This document shows, in pieces, positions 1-9,452 of a stretch of 64,000 nt of DNA (positions are counted from its first letter, which is position 1; the number at the start of each line of letters is the position of its first letter). The notes beneath the pieces are model-generated. The model was given only the letters and a program-made list of their open reading frames with translations, was not told the origin of the DNA and ran no database searches. The stretch comes from Caulobacteraceae bacterium (GTDB lineage: Bacteria; Pseudomonadota; Alphaproteobacteria; Caulobacterales; Caulobacteraceae), in NCBI GenBank assembly GCA_947475465.1, contig CANJLK010000011.1, positions 1-64,000 of the forward strand. Reading direction: 5' to 3'. The translations under genes and the position numbers were made by a program.

Positions 1-878
1 GGCTCGGCGCCGTACAGCTTGATGATGTCCATGGTCGCCATGGCCAGGCCCGCGCCGTTGACCATGCAGCCGATCTCGCCATCCAGGGCGATGTAGGACA
101 GGTCGAACTTGGAGGCCTCGATCTCCTTGGGGTCCTCCTCGCTCTCGTCGCGCAGCGTGACGATGTCCGGGTGGCGGAAGAGCGCGTTAGAATCGAATGA
201 CACCTTGGCGTCGAGCACCCGCAGCTGATCGTCGGCGGTGACGATCAGCGGATTGATCTCCAGCATGCTCATGTCTTTGGCGACAAAGGCCGCATAGAGT
301 TGACCGAGCAGCTTGGCGGCCTGCTTGGCGAGGTCGCCCGTCAGACCCAGGGTCTTGGCAAGCGCCCGCCCATGGTGGGGCCATACGCCGGTGGCGGGAT
401 CGATGGAGAAGGTGGAGATCTTCTCAGGCGTCGCATGCGCCACGTCCTCGATGCTCATGCCGCCCTCGGTCGAGGCGACGACGGAGACGCGGCTGGTCTC
501 GCGGTCCACGAGCAGGGAAAGGTAGAATTCCTTGGCGATCGCGGCGCCTTCCTCGATGTAGAGGCGGTTCACCTGCTTGCCCTTCGGTCCGGTCTGCTCG
601 GTGACCAGGACCCGGCCCAGCATCTCCTGGGCGCTGGCTCTCACGTCATCCAGCGACTTCAGCACCCGCACGCCGCCCTTGGCGTCGGGGCCCAGGCCCT
701 CAAACCGGCCCTTGCCGCGCCCGCCGGCATGGATCTGCGACTTCACGACGAACACCGGACCGCCGAGCTTTTCGGCGGCCTTGACGGCCTCGTCGACGGT
801 GAAGGCCGGATAGCCGCGCGGGACCGCCACGCCGAACTCTGCGAGGACGGCTTTGGCTTGATGTTCGTGTATGTTCAT
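1..878 (-). CDS. sucC: Succinyl-CoA synthetase (ADP-forming) beta subunit, 3' end beyond window
   Basis: TCA-cycle enzyme subunit that, with SucD, converts succinyl-CoA to succinate with ATP formation in the cytoplasm. The translation begins [16 protein letters not shown], the usual SucC start, and contains the ATP-grasp lysine/glycine stretch [13 protein letters not shown] near residue 50. It stays in register through LEINPLI and [17 protein letters not shown] up to the window edge, so about 290 of the usual roughly 390 to 400 residues are visible. The ATG at 876-878 is the start. sucD would be expected just beyond position 1. Truncation is only by the window edge. Confidence 0.96.
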   Translation of the reverse strand, partial: MNIHEHQAKAVLAEFGVAVPRGYPAFTVDEAVKAAEKLGGPVFVVKSQIHAGGRGKGRFEGLGPDAKGGVRVLKSLDDVRASAQEMLGRVLVTEQTGPKGKQVNRLYIEEGAAIAKEFYLSLLVDRETSRVSVVASTEGGMSIEDVAHATPEKISTFSIDPATGVWPHHGRALAKTLGLTGDLAKQAAKLLGQLYAAFVAKDMSMLEINPLIVTADDQLRVLDAKVSFDSNALFRHPDIVTLRDESEEDPKEIEASKFDLSYIALDGEIGCMVNGAGLAMATMDIIKLYGAE

Positions 879-1011
879 GAGGCTCGGGGGATGGCTTTGC
901 CGGATCGGCTCGCGCTGCGGCGAGTGGCGGGGGTTATAGGCGCCGCTCCAGACGATGACAACCGCACGGGGCCTTAAAACGCCACCCTGGAGCGCGGTCG
1001 CTACCGTCGCG

Positions 1012-4000
1012 TCAGCCGGCTCCTTCGAAGCCCGCGCTGGCCTTGCGCTCCAGCTTGCCCCAGCCGACCAGGCCGCCGTGGATGGCCGCGTCGATGGAGC
1101 GGACCACCACCGAATACATCAGCTGACGGTAGCCGAAGCGCTGGATCGGCAGCCAGACGAGGTCGGCCCAGGGCGCGCGGCGTTCCAGGGTCATGGCGAG
1201 CGCGCCGGCGGAGAGGTCCAGGAAGATGAAGGCGGCCCAGTAGAAGATCGGCCGGGCCAGGTCGTCGCCGGACCACTCCACCGGATGGAAAGCCCACGCA
1301 TAGAGAGCCGAGATCAGACTCCAGACGATGGCCAGATCGACCAGGGGCGCGATGGCGGTGAGCACGATCTGGAACAGCCAGATCTGCGGCAGGGCGATGA
1401 AGCCCAATACGGGGCGCCTGGTGTCGAACAGGGCGGCGCGATGTTTCCAGATGCATTGCAGGGTGCCGAACGACCATCGGAACCGCTGCTTCAGGAGGCC
1501 GGAGACGGTTTCCGGCGCCTCGGTATAGGCCCTGGCCTCAGGATCGAATTCCACCCGCCAGCCGGCGCGCTGGATGGCGAGGGTCAGGTCCTGGTCCTCG
1601 GCCAGGGTGTCGGCGGGATAGCCCCCCAGGGCCTCAAGCGCCGCGCGGCGCCAGGCGCCGACCGCGCCGGGCACCACCGTCACTGCGCCCAGAGCCGCCA
1701 GGGCGCGGCGCTCCAGATTCTGGGCGGTGACATATTCCAGCGCCTGCCAGCGGGTGATCAGGTTTCGGCGGTTGCCCACCAGGGCGTTGCCGGCGACGGC
1801 GCCGACCTTGGGATCGACAAACCAGCGGGCAAGTTTGGGCAGGGTGTCGGGCGGGAACAGGGTGTCGGCATCCAGCGCCACCACCACCTCGCCGCGGATC
1901 TTGGCCAGACCGCGGTTGAGGGCGCGCGCCTTGCCGCCGTTCTCGAAGACCATCAGCGTCACCCGCGGGTCGTCGGAGAAGGTCTCGCGCACCACGTCGG
2001 CGGTGCCGTCGGACGAGCCGTCGTCCAGCACCAGCACCTCCATGTGCGCCCAGTTGGAGGCAAGGATCCGGCGCACCGAGGACTCGATGACTTTGGCCTC
2101 GTTAAAGCAGGGGATCAGAACGCTGATGAAAGGGCCGGCCTGGGTGTCGGGCATGGGCGGCGTACGCTTGCCGATCTGGGCGCGATGGACGAGCGCCAGG
2201 ACGCCCAGCACCAGCAGCCGAAGGACGCCCAGGACGATGGCGCCGATGAACAGCACCTGCAGAACCAGCTGGGCCCCGTGGAAAAAGCCGAAGCCCAGGC
2301 GGTCGAGGAGGAGAGCCGCACCGTTGCGCGACGTGGGGGGCAGCGCCTCGGCCGGCGTCATCCCCGCCAGGTCGGACACGCTGACCAGCTTGTAGCCATT
2401 GGCGCGCAGCGCATCGATAAGCCGGGGCAAGGCCTCGACCGTTCGGCTGCGGTCGCCGCCGGAATCGTGGAGAAGGACGATCTGTCCAGGCCGCACGGTG
2501 TCGGCGAGGCGAGACAGGGTCGTGGCGACGATCCGGTCCGGGTCAGGCTTCTTCCAGTCGTCCGGATCGATCCTCAGGCCCACGGCCAGGTAGCCCTGCT
2601 CCTGTCCGATGGACAGGCGCGAGACCTCCAGCGGCGTCGAAGGCTCGGCGTCGCCGAAATAGGGGGGGCGGAACAGGCGCATGGAGCGGCCGGTGATGGT
2701 CTCGAACAGTCGCTGGGTCGCCGACAGCTCCACGGCGGCCTGGGCGGCGGGAACATAGGCGATGTCCGGGTGGGTCCAGGTGTGGTTGCCGACGTTGTGG
2801 CCCTCATCGACCTCCCGCTGCACCAGTTCCGGGAAGCGGGCCATGTTCTTGCCGATCACGAAGAAGGTCGCCGGCGCATGCTTGGCCTTGAGGATGTCGA
2901 GGATCTTCGGTGTCCAGCGGCTGTCCGGCCCGTCGTCGAAGGTGATCGCCACCCAGCCGGGATGGGCCCCGAAGCGCTGGACCACATAGGAGGTCGGCAT
3001 GACCTCATAGGCCTCGCCGGAGATCAGTCCCGTGTCCGGGTCATGCTCCAGGGTGCGGCGCCCGGCCGTGGGGATGGATTCCACCGAAAGCACCTCGCCC
3101 GACCCGTCGAAGCTGACGCCCTGTCCCGGATGCAGCGTTTCCAGACCCGCGGGGCTGGCCGCCTCATAGTCGTGGCGCATGATCTTCCAGGTCAGCTGGT
3201 CCTCGCCCCCCATCCGCCAGAGCGCGTAGCCCATGGGCCGGAAACCGTCGGCGACCTTGACCTGGTTGTAGAAGGTCGGCGCATCCAGGAACCAGACCGT
3301 ATGCTTGCGGCCGGCGTCGTCCACATAGCCAAAGTTGGGATTGAGGGCGTTTTCGTCCATCTCGGCGCGGGAGCCGGCGTCATGGGCCTTCTGCGTCGCC
3401 TCGGTGAAGGTGACGGCGTCCGAGTGGCCCTTCAGCTTGCCCTGGGCGAGGGTCCAGTCGTAGCCGTAGGCCCCCAGAGCCAGGACGGTGCGACGCGGGT
3501 CGAGATTGGCCATCCGCTTGGCCAGTTCCGATTCGAACCAGTCCTGGCCGGCGGGCGGCCCGGGTTCGCCGCCGCCATAGTGCTGGTCATAGGCCATCAG
3601 GACCACGGCGTCGGAGGCGGCCTGCAGCCGCTTCATGGGCCAGGTGTCGTCGTCGAACGGCGCGGTGACCCACACCTCGCGGCCAAGCGGTTCCAGCACG
3701 GCCCGGGCCTGGGCGATGAAGCCCGGGTAGGCCTGGGCGCCGGCCGCCGACATGTTCTCCAGATCGAAGACGTAGCCGGCATAGCCGCGCTTCTGGGCCT
3801 CGGCGGCAAGGGTGTCGATCAGCTGCTTGCGGACCTTGGGGCTGAGCAGGACAGCGTCGGCCATCGCCCCGTCGAACACCCCGTCCCTGGCGTTGAACAC
3901 GCCGGGCAGGATCGAGGGCGGGCGTTTGGCGGACGCGATCAGGGCGCGGGCTTCCGGGTCCGAGGTGATGTTCACGTGGCCGGCGGCGTCGGCCAGCTGG

Positions 4001-4365
4001 ATCCACTGCGGCGAGACGACGTCCAGTTCGTTGACGTGATCGGCCAGGGACTGGCGGGAATTCTCGTCCCACGAGACGTAGAAGCCCACCGCCAGCGGGC
4101 GGGCCGGCGTGCTGGCGCTGATGGCGCGCGGATGAGGGATCCGGGTCCACTGCGCCCGTCCCTTGAGCTTGTGGGCGGTCTCCACGTGCAGGGCCTGGAG
4201 GACATAGGGGTCCTTCAGGGTCAGGCCCGGCATATGCGGCGCGAAGGCCAGGGTCGCGAAGAAGCCGGCGGCGAGCGCGGCGGCGACCGAGATCAGCACT
4301 CCGCCCACCAGTCGCATGCGCCTGGCCCGCTTTCCCGTCGGATCGTGGAAGATCAGCTCGGCCAT
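1012..4365 (-). CDS. Three-domain polysaccharide enzyme: GH18-like domain, NodB deacetylase, GT2 synthase
   Basis: A 1117-residue inner-membrane protein. Seen in order: an N-terminal membrane anchor (about 17-42); a glycoside hydrolase 18-like domain (about 90-395) with YVFDLE at 198-203; a carbohydrate esterase 4 (NodB) domain (about 470-665) with metal/catalytic motifs TFDDGP (475-480), HTWTHPD (528-534) and RPPY (566-569); a membrane segment (about 690-725); a family 2 glycosyltransferase (746-970) with DDGSSDG, DAD (832-834), EDQD (923-926) and QRFRW (960-964); and C-terminal membrane helices (985-1060). Family knowledge: GT2 enzymes with Q-x-x-R-W make processive beta-linked polymers and CE4 enzymes remove N-acetyl groups. 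Inference: one chain makes, deacetylates and perhaps cuts or binds an exopolysaccharide, as PgaC and PgaB do separately. No other polysaccharide genes are adjacent. The substrate is unknown. Confidence 0.9.
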   Translation of the reverse strand: MAELIFHDPTGKRARRMRLVGGVLISVAAALAAGFFATLAFAPHMPGLTLKDPYVLQALHVETAHKLKGRAQWTRIPHPRAISASTPARPLAVGFYVSWDENSRQSLADHVNELDVVSPQWIQLADAAGHVNITSDPEARALIASAKRPPSILPGVFNARDGVFDGAMADAVLLSPKVRKQLIDTLAAEAQKRGYAGYVFDLENMSAAGAQAYPGFIAQARAVLEPLGREVWVTAPFDDDTWPMKRLQAASDAVVLMAYDQHYGGGEPGPPAGQDWFESELAKRMANLDPRRTVLALGAYGYDWTLAQGKLKGHSDAVTFTEATQKAHDAGSRAEMDENALNPNFGYVDDAGRKHTVWFLDAPTFYNQVKVADGFRPMGYALWRMGGEDQLTWKIMRHDYEAASPAGLETLHPGQGVSFDGSGEVLSVESIPTAGRRTLEHDPDTGLISGEAYEVMPTSYVVQRFGAHPGWVAITFDDGPDSRWTPKILDILKAKHAPATFFVIGKNMARFPELVQREVDEGHNVGNHTWTHPDIAYVPAAQAAVELSATQRLFETITGRSMRLFRPPYFGDAEPSTPLEVSRLSIGQEQGYLAVGLRIDPDDWKKPDPDRIVATTLSRLADTVRPGQIVLLHDSGGDRSRTVEALPRLIDALRANGYKLVSVSDLAGMTPAEALPPTSRNGAALLLDRLGFGFFHGAQLVLQVLFIGAIVLGVLRLLVLGVLALVHRAQIGKRTPPMPDTQAGPFISVLIPCFNEAKVIESSVRRILASNWAHMEVLVLDDGSSDGTADVVRETFSDDPRVTLMVFENGGKARALNRGLAKIRGEVVVALDADTLFPPDTLPKLARWFVDPKVGAVAGNALVGNRRNLITRWQALEYVTAQNLERRALAALGAVTVVPGAVGAWRRAALEALGGYPADTLAEDQDLTLAIQRAGWRVEFDPEARAYTEAPETVSGLLKQRFRWSFGTLQCIWKHRAALFDTRRPVLGFIALPQIWLFQIVLTAIAPLVDLAIVWSLISALYAWAFHPVEWSGDDLARPIFYWAAFIFLDLSAGALAMTLERRAPWADLVWLPIQRFGYRQLMYSVVVRSIDAAIHGGLVGWGKLERKASAGFEGAG

Positions 4366-4700
4366 GGGCGGGGTGTTTAGCGCCTCGACGGGAAATCAGC
4401 CCGCCGTATTAGGCCGAACCGGAAGCCGCCGCCAAGAGATCAGCCGAGGAACAGCAGGCGCAGCGTCCCTCCGGGCATGAAGGCCACGAAAAGTCTGATC
4501 TCGAACCCCCCGCAGAACAGCCCCTTCATGGTCTGCCGGCGCCGGCCCAGGGCATGTCGCCTTGCCCACATCACGGCCCACGGCGGGCCGGGGCCTTCGG
4601 CGGCGTTTGAGAAACGGTCGACATCCTCTATCTCCTGGCGGCGCGCCCGGCGCCTATTCCGACCGGGTCCACGAACCAAGAGCCAGGGGCGCAGCACAGC
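4366..4700. other. 335-base gap; one weak small ORF on the minus strand
   Basis: No convincing gene lies between the polysaccharide enzyme and the LytTR gene. A minus-strand ORF at 4440-4571 would give 43 residues; from its internal ATG at 4529 it would give a 29-residue hydrophobic peptide ending TLRLLFLG with good GC-rich third positions. I see no clear ribosome binding site, so it is only a possibility. The gap should also hold the promoters of the two divergent flanking genes, but I could not identify them. Confidence 0.3.
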
Positions 4701-5504
4701 TTGCGTGAAGAGCCGTCTGAATTTCGCGGGGCGGCGCCGGCCGCAGCTGGCTCTTCGCGAACCGCGCTTGGCCAGGCCCTGGCCATAGCCCGGACGCTTG
4801 GGGTCGCCACGGCGGTGGGCGCCCTGCTGGGCTTCGTGGGCGCCTTCGGAACCATGAACCTGCCGCTGCCGATCCGGATCGCGGCCTGCCTTCCCTTCTC
4901 CTGGATCGGAGCGATCCTGGGCTACCTCTGCGCGCGGGTGGTGTTCTGCCGGCCGTTCGCCAGGCGCCGGCCTTGGCTGGGCGGGGCGGTGGCGGCGCTG
5001 GCGATGATCCCGCCGATGGCGCTGATCGTGTGGCTGAGCTACCGGCTCGTCTCGCCGCCCGGCCTGCCGCTGCGGGCCCTGCCCGACATGCTGAGCATCA
5101 CCGCGGTGATGTGCTTCGCCGGCATGGCCATCGGGGTCGCGCTGCGCCAGCGTGGCCTCGGGCCCGGCGTCACCCAGGCAGGTCCTGTCCCGCCCAAGTT
5201 CCTGGAGCGCCTGCCGCTGAAGCTGCGCGGCGCCGAGGTGTGGGCGGTCGAGGCGCAGGACCATTACCTGCGGCTGCACACCTCCAAGGGCCAGGACCTG
5301 ATCCTCATGCGCCTGGCCGACGCCATCGCGGAACTTCAGGGGATCGAGGGCGCCCGGGTGCACCGCTCCTGGTGGATCGCCCGCGACGCGATCACCGAGG
5401 CCAGGCGCGGCGACGGCCGGGCGACCCTGACATTGAAGGACGGTTCGGAAGTCCCGGTAAGCCGCACCTATGCCGGCCAGCTGCGCGAGCGGCGCTGGAT
5501 CTAG
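4701..5504 (+). CDS. Membrane-bound LytTR-family DNA-binding regulator
   Basis: A 267-residue protein with about four hydrophobic segments in residues 25-150, followed by a LytTR DNA-binding domain (about 170-266). Recognisable pieces are LRGAEVWAVEAQDHYLRLHT, VHRSWWIARDAI and the C-terminal VPVSRTYAGQLRERRW, all typical of LytTR domains. LytTR proteins bind direct repeats in promoters; a membrane-anchored form without a receiver domain suggests that a signal in or at the membrane is sensed directly (inference). The start is TTG with AGGGG about 11 bases upstream; no ATG or GTG exists in the open frame from 4611, so the N-terminus is uncertain. Its stop codon overlaps the convergent acetyltransferase gene by 4 bases (CTAG). 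Confidence 0.82.
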   Translation: MREEPSEFRGAAPAAAGSSRTALGQALAIARTLGVATAVGALLGFVGAFGTMNLPLPIRIAACLPFSWIGAILGYLCARVVFCRPFARRRPWLGGAVAALAMIPPMALIVWLSYRLVSPPGLPLRALPDMLSITAVMCFAGMAIGVALRQRGLGPGVTQAGPVPPKFLERLPLKLRGAEVWAVEAQDHYLRLHTSKGQDLILMRLADAIAELQGIEGARVHRSWWIARDAITEARRGDGRATLTLKDGSEVPVSRTYAGQLRERRWI

Positions 5505-6049
5505 CGATTGCGGCGCGCCCGCCACTGCTCGCGGGTCTGGCCCCAGGCTTCCACCGGCATGGCGTCCAGCGGCGCCGGCAGCGCGCTGGGGCCCAGGTTG
5601 GTCGAGCCCAGCCGGCGGGCGACGGCCTGCGAGGCCGCGTTGTCGGGATCGATGGTGTGGATCGCCTCGGTCCAGCCCAGGACGTCAAAGGCGTAGTCCA
5701 TGGCCGCCGCGGCGCCTTCGGTGGCGTAGCCCTTGCCCCAGGCCTCACGCGCCAGGCCCCAGCCGACCTCCGTGCCGGGCCACCCCTCCGGCTGCCACGG
5801 GCCCAGCCGGCCCACCCAGCGGCCGCTCGCCTTCTCAATGACGGAAAACATCGAGAAGCCGCGGATCGCCCAGGCGCCCGTCATGGTGCAGAGGCCTCGC
5901 CAGGCGGCGGTGCGCGGCTGCGGCCCGCCCAGGTAGCGGGCGGCCTCCTCATCGGCGGCGAAGGCCGCCCAGGCGTCGAAGTCGGCGGCCTCAGGCATTC
6001 GCAGGATGAGGCGATCTGTCTCGAGAATTGGCGCTGGCGAAAGGGACAT
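5501..6049 (-). CDS. GNAT acetyltransferase, RimJ/RimL-like
   Basis: A 182-residue N-acetyltransferase of the GNAT superfamily, using acetyl-CoA. The N-terminal ETDRLILR, the central VGRLGPW...VGWGLAREAWGKGYATEG (acetyl-CoA binding motif A, R/Q-x-x-G-x-G/A variant) and C-terminal DPDNAASQAVARRLG are the standard blocks of the RimJ/RimL and related branch. The acceptor may be a ribosomal protein N-terminus or a small molecule; this cannot be told from sequence. The ATG at 6049 follows GAAAG. It is convergent with the LytTR gene, overlapping by 4 bases. Confidence 0.88.
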   Translation of the reverse strand: MSLSPAPILETDRLILRMPEAADFDAWAAFAADEEAARYLGGPQPRTAAWRGLCTMTGAWAIRGFSMFSVIEKASGRWVGRLGPWQPEGWPGTEVGWGLAREAWGKGYATEGAAAAMDYAFDVLGWTEAIHTIDPDNAASQAVARRLGSTNLGPSALPAPLDAMPVEAWGQTREQWRARRNR

Positions 6050-6163
6050 CTTTCAGGCTCATATGAGGTGGGGAGAGTTCGGAACGGGGCATAGCCTGGC
6101 CGTGGGCGCGGCTGGCGGGCCGCTATCCGACATCGAGGGGTCCGCTTTGGTCAGGGATCGCTC

Positions 6164-6880
6164 ATGCCGCACAAGATTTCAGACGAGACCGGCGCGCCGC
6201 GCAAGGCGCCGTCGACACGCTATGTCCTGGTCGCCGGCGTCGCCGGCGCCTGCCTGCTTGGCGTCGGCCTGGGCCTGTGGGCCAGGCCGGCCATGAGCGA
6301 ACGGCGGATGGCGGCGGCCCCGATGGCTCCAGCCGCGTCCGCCCGCCCCGCCCCGCCCCGCCAGTTGCAGATCGTCGTCGAGACCGCGCCCGCACCGGTC
6401 CCCACGCCCATCCAGGCCCCGCCGATCTCGCTGCCGGCGCCCGCCGCCCCCGCGCCTCCCGAGCCGCTGGCGCCGGTCCGCGCTCCGCAGGCCCTGACCC
6501 GGGTCCGGACGGTTGCGCCACCCACGATCCCCAACGCGCCCAGGCCCCGGACCGTGCGGATCGCCACCGCGCCCAGGACTGCGCATCCTGACGCTGCGAA
6601 GGCCGACCCCGCGCAGCTTGCGCAGCAGGCTGCGAAGCGCCGCAAGGTGGCCGCCGAGGTGAAGCTGGCGAAGCTGGAAGCCCGTCGCGAGGCGCTGGCC
6701 CAGGCCAAGGAAAAGGCGCACGCGGTTGAAATGGCCCAGGCCGAGGCGGCCATGGCAAGAAGGCAAGGCTGGAAAAGGCCCTCGACCGCCCGCAGAAGCC
6801 GGTCCGCAATCCAGCGAAGGTCCACTTCGCATCGCCGAGGCCGCACAGCCCAGCGCTGGCTCCGAGGCCCGTCGAGCTGA
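6164..6880 (+). CDS. N-terminal part of a frameshifted LprI-like membrane protein gene
   Basis: The frame gives 238 residues: a short cytoplasmic head, a single membrane segment (19-41, ending GLGLWARP), a long Pro/Ala-rich periplasmic linker, then a Lys/Glu/Ala-rich helical stretch (about 150-200). After residue about 198 (genomic 6755-6760) the translation turns into Arg/Ser-rich nonsense ending at 6880. The next frame continues sensibly as KKARLEKALDRPQKPVRNP and runs on into the Cys-containing domain of the following entry. Restoring one base near 6757 would fuse both into a protein of about 330 residues, resembling the intact paralogue at 7222. It is therefore probably a broken gene or a sequence error; function unknown. 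Confidence 0.55.
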   Translation: MPHKISDETGAPRKAPSTRYVLVAGVAGACLLGVGLGLWARPAMSERRMAAAPMAPAASARPAPPRQLQIVVETAPAPVPTPIQAPPISLPAPAAPAPPEPLAPVRAPQALTRVRTVAPPTIPNAPRPRTVRIATAPRTAHPDAAKADPAQLAQQAAKRRKVAAEVKLAKLEARREALAQAKEKAHAVEMAQAEAAMARRQGWKRPSTARRSRSAIQRRSTSHRRGRTAQRWLRGPSS

Positions 6881-7152
6881 TGAAGGTCTCCAACAGGCCG
6901 CGTTGCGCGTCTGGCGACGCTGTCTGCGCCGATCCCTCGCTGGGCGCAGCCGAGCGGCAGCTGGCGCGGGCCTACCGCGAGGCGCAGGCCGCCGGCGTGC
7001 CTGGCGAACGGCTGCAGCGCCAGCAGCAACGCTGGCAGTCGGCGCGACAGGCCGCGGCGCGCGAGGCGCCGTGGGCGCTGCATGACGTCTACTTGGCCCG
7101 GATCGCCGAACTGAATGGGATGACCCGCGAGGCCCAGGGCGGTGAGAATTGA
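6880..7152 (+). CDS. C-terminal LprI-like domain, downstream half of the frameshifted gene
   Basis: A 90-residue frame starting at an ATG that overlaps the upstream stop (TGATG). It carries the LprI-type lysozyme-inhibitor-like domain: two cysteines (RCASGDAVCADPSLGAAERQ) followed by LARAYREAQAAGVP and a helical tail. The paralogue at 7222-7920 has the same domain fused to a membrane anchor, so this piece most likely belongs to the gene beginning at 6164. The start-stop overlap could allow re-initiation, but the fragment alone has no export signal. The function of the domain here is not known; LprI of Mycobacterium inhibits lysozyme. Confidence 0.55.
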   Translation: MKVSNRPRCASGDAVCADPSLGAAERQLARAYREAQAAGVPGERLQRQQQRWQSARQAAAREAPWALHDVYLARIAELNGMTREAQGGEN

Positions 7153-7221
7153 TCCAGCTTCGCCCTTGCAACCGCAGCGGCGTCGCTGCGCTTAGGCTGG
7201 CGAGGGACGCCTGAAAGACCA

Positions 7222-7920
7222 ATGCAGATGTCGATCGATCCTAAGGGCGAGCCGCTTCGGACGGCCAGCTATCACGGTTTCGCGACGCCGCCGACGGCGA
7301 CCTTGATCGGGCGGAGGCCTGGCCAGCGCGCGCGCTGGGGCCTGATTGCGGCCGGCGTTGGGGCGGCGCTCGCGCTCGGTCTGGGATTCGGCATGTGGGC
7401 CAGGCCCGATCTTGGCCACGGTGACGCACTGGAACCAATGCGGGCCGCCCCGCAGACCCACCCCGGCATGAACGTGGAGGTCGCTGCGCGCCCCGCCATG
7501 GACGAGCCCAGACCAGGAACTCCGCTGCTAGTGCTGTCGCCTGAGATGTCGGAGGGCGCGGCCCGAGTAGCGCCCGCGACGCCCAGCCTACCCGCTGCGT
7601 CACCGGCGCCCGCCCTACGGGCCGAGCCGGCTCGTATGGCCCCGGCCCGGGCGGACGACTTTCCCTGCGCCGACGCGCGTGGCGTGGGCGAGCAGCTGGT
7701 ATGCGGCGACCCGCAACTGGTCGCGGCGGACCGGCGGATGGCCCGAGCCTACAGCCGGGCCCAGCGGGCGGGCGTTCCCCGCGAGGTCCTTCGCGATGAG
7801 CAGGGCGACTGGCTGGCGCTGCGCGAAGATGCCGCGCGGCGCTCGCCCCAGGCCGTCGCCGACCTCTACGAACAGCGGATCGATGATCTCAACGCCCAGG
7901 CGCAGGACGGCCCCGACTGA
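7222..7920 (+). CDS. Membrane-anchored protein with C-terminal LprI-like domain
   Basis: A 232-residue intact paralogue of the broken gene just upstream. It has a membrane helix (about 39-60, ending GFGMWARP), a Pro/Ala-rich linker (65-145), and a C-terminal domain with two cysteines at 149 and 161 (PCADARGVGEQLVCGDPQL), then DRRMARAYSRAQRAGVP. The pattern Cys-x11-Cys followed by L-x-x-x-D/E-R-x-x-A-x-x-Y is the LprI/DUF1311 signature. The domain should sit in the periplasm with a likely disulfide. A second in-frame ATG at 7228 is an alternative start. The gene is convergent with mdh, 9 bases apart. Confidence 0.75.
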   Translation: MQMSIDPKGEPLRTASYHGFATPPTATLIGRRPGQRARWGLIAAGVGAALALGLGFGMWARPDLGHGDALEPMRAAPQTHPGMNVEVAARPAMDEPRPGTPLLVLSPEMSEGAARVAPATPSLPAASPAPALRAEPARMAPARADDFPCADARGVGEQLVCGDPQLVAADRRMARAYSRAQRAGVPREVLRDEQGDWLALREDAARRSPQAVADLYEQRIDDLNAQAQDGPD

Positions 7921-7929
7921 CGGTCGGCC

Positions 7930-8913
7930 TTAGCCAAGCATGTCCTTGACGGTGTCGCGTTCGCCGACCAGCTCATCGTTGGTGATGGCGATCTTCGACT
8001 TGGCGAAATCATCCATCTCGTAGCTGGTGATCACATCATAGCCGGCGGCCGTGGTCTTGACCGGCATGCCGGCCCAGACGCCGTCGGCGAAGCCATAGCG
8101 GCCCTGGCTCTCGACAGCGATGGAGTGGATCTTGCCCGGCGTCACCAGGCTGTTCACGTGGTCCACCAGGGCGTTGGCGGCCGAGGCGGCGGAAGAGACA
8201 CCGCGGGCCTCGATGATCGCCGCGCCGCGCTTGCCGACCGCCGGCAGGAATTCGGTCTTCAGCCAGGCTTCGTCACCGATCACCTGAGCGGCGTCCTTGC
8301 CGCCGATCTTGGCGTGGGTGAAATCGGCGAACATGGTCGGGCTGTGGTTGCCGTAGATGAACAGGTCGGTGACCTCGGAGATGTCGACACCGGCCTTCTT
8401 GGCCAGCTGGGCGCGGCCGCGGTTTTCGTCCAGGCGCACCATGGCGGTGAAGCGATCCTTCGGCAGGCGCTTGGCCTGGCTGGCGGCGATCATGACATTG
8501 GTGTTGCAGGGGTTGCCCACCACCGCCACGCGGCAGTCGTCGGCGGCCACGGCGTCGATGGCCTGGCCCTGGGCGATGAAGATCTTGCCGTTGTCCTTCA
8601 GGAGATCGGCGCGTTCCATGCCCGGACCACGCGGCTTCGAGCCGACCAGCAGGGCCCAGTTCACGTCCTTGAACGCGACATTGGCGTCGCCGGTCAGGAC
8701 CATGTCCTTGAGCAGCGGGAAGGCGCAGTCCTCAAGCTCCATGGCGACGCCCTTCAGCGCCTTCTGGGGGCCTTCCACCGGGATTTCGAGCAGTTGCAGG
8801 ATCAGCGGCTGATCCTTGCCAAACATCTCGCCCGACGCGATGCGGAAGAGCAGGGCATAGCCGATGTTGCCGGCGGCTCCAGTGACCGCCACGCGGATCG
8901 GTGTCTTGCTCAT
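7930..8913 (-). CDS. mdh: Malate dehydrogenase (NAD-dependent, 327 residues)
   Basis: TCA-cycle enzyme oxidising malate to oxaloacetate with NAD. The N-terminal Rossmann motif is [15 protein letters not shown]; the substrate arginine loop reads [17 protein letters not shown]-site NPCNTN is present, and the catalytic histidine lies in YGNHSPTMF. Length and motifs match the longer MDH group (about 325-330 residues, cytosolic-MDH-like), not the 320-residue LDH-like form common in alphaproteobacteria. I chose ATG 8913 because GGGAG lies 8 bases upstream and the sequence before it has no MDH similarity. It lies on the same strand as sucC but separated from it by several genes. Confidence 0.95.
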   Translation of the reverse strand: MSKTPIRVAVTGAAGNIGYALLFRIASGEMFGKDQPLILQLLEIPVEGPQKALKGVAMELEDCAFPLLKDMVLTGDANVAFKDVNWALLVGSKPRGPGMERADLLKDNGKIFIAQGQAIDAVAADDCRVAVVGNPCNTNVMIAASQAKRLPKDRFTAMVRLDENRGRAQLAKKAGVDISEVTDLFIYGNHSPTMFADFTHAKIGGKDAAQVIGDEAWLKTEFLPAVGKRGAAIIEARGVSSAASAANALVDHVNSLVTPGKIHSIAVESQGRYGFADGVWAGMPVKTTAAGYDVITSYEMDDFAKSKIAITNDELVGERDTVKDMLG

Positions 8914-9032
8914 GGTGGTGCTCCCGTTTGCTGAGTTGCGGCGGGTGCTACTCCAGCCTGGGCCATGCTGCAATGCCGCAGGAGCCTGGAAATCCGCTTG
9001 GCGGGCGCGGCGGCAGGTGTTCAACCTAACCT

Positions 9033-9452
9033 ATGATTGCGATCGACCCCGCGTTCCTGGCGACCTCTCACCCTCTGGGCGATCTGGCTCTGAGCCACGT
9101 ACGCCTGCAGGGCGACGCGCGCTTTCCCTGGATTCTGCTGATTCCCCGCGTTGCCGGCGCGCGCGAACTGGAAGACCTGGCCCAGGGCGAGCGGGACGTC
9201 CTGATGGAGGAGATCCTTAGGACGGGCGCGGCGGTGCGCGCCACTGGAGAGGCGCTGGGCCGACCGGTGAGCAAGCTGAATGTCGGCCAGCTGGGCAACG
9301 TCACGCCTCAGCTTCACATCCACGTGGTAGGCCGGCGGACCGACGATCCGGCCTGGCCGGGCCCCGTCTGGGGCGTGGCGGGCGCGGAGCCCTATACGCC
9401 GGAAGCCCTGGCGCAAGCGGTACGCGCGGCGAGCGCCGCCCTGGGGCTTTAG
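9033..9452 (+). CDS. HIT-domain nucleotide-binding protein
   Basis: A 139-residue histidine-triad family protein, probably a nucleotide (Ap4A or AMP-conjugate) hydrolase or transferase. The active-site strand reads PQLHIHVVGRR, so the first histidine of the His-x-His-x-His triad is Gln, a known variant in this family; the catalytic middle histidine is kept. Upstream, KLNVGQLGNVTPQ matches the glycine-containing loop before the triad. It is divergent from mdh and its stop overlaps that of the convergent secreted protein gene by 4 bases. Confidence 0.88.
   Translation: MIAIDPAFLATSHPLGDLALSHVRLQGDARFPWILLIPRVAGARELEDLAQGERDVLMEEILRTGAAVRATGEALGRPVSKLNVGQLGNVTPQLHIHVVGRRTDDPAWPGPVWGVAGAEPYTPEALAQAVRAASAALGL

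Noticed and set aside
955-4380. A 1141-codon open frame on the plus strand opposite the polysaccharide enzyme
   Set aside because: It is an antisense shadow of a GC-rich gene; the minus-strand reading has clear GH18, NodB and GT2 motifs, while this one is His/Gly/Asp-rich with no domains.
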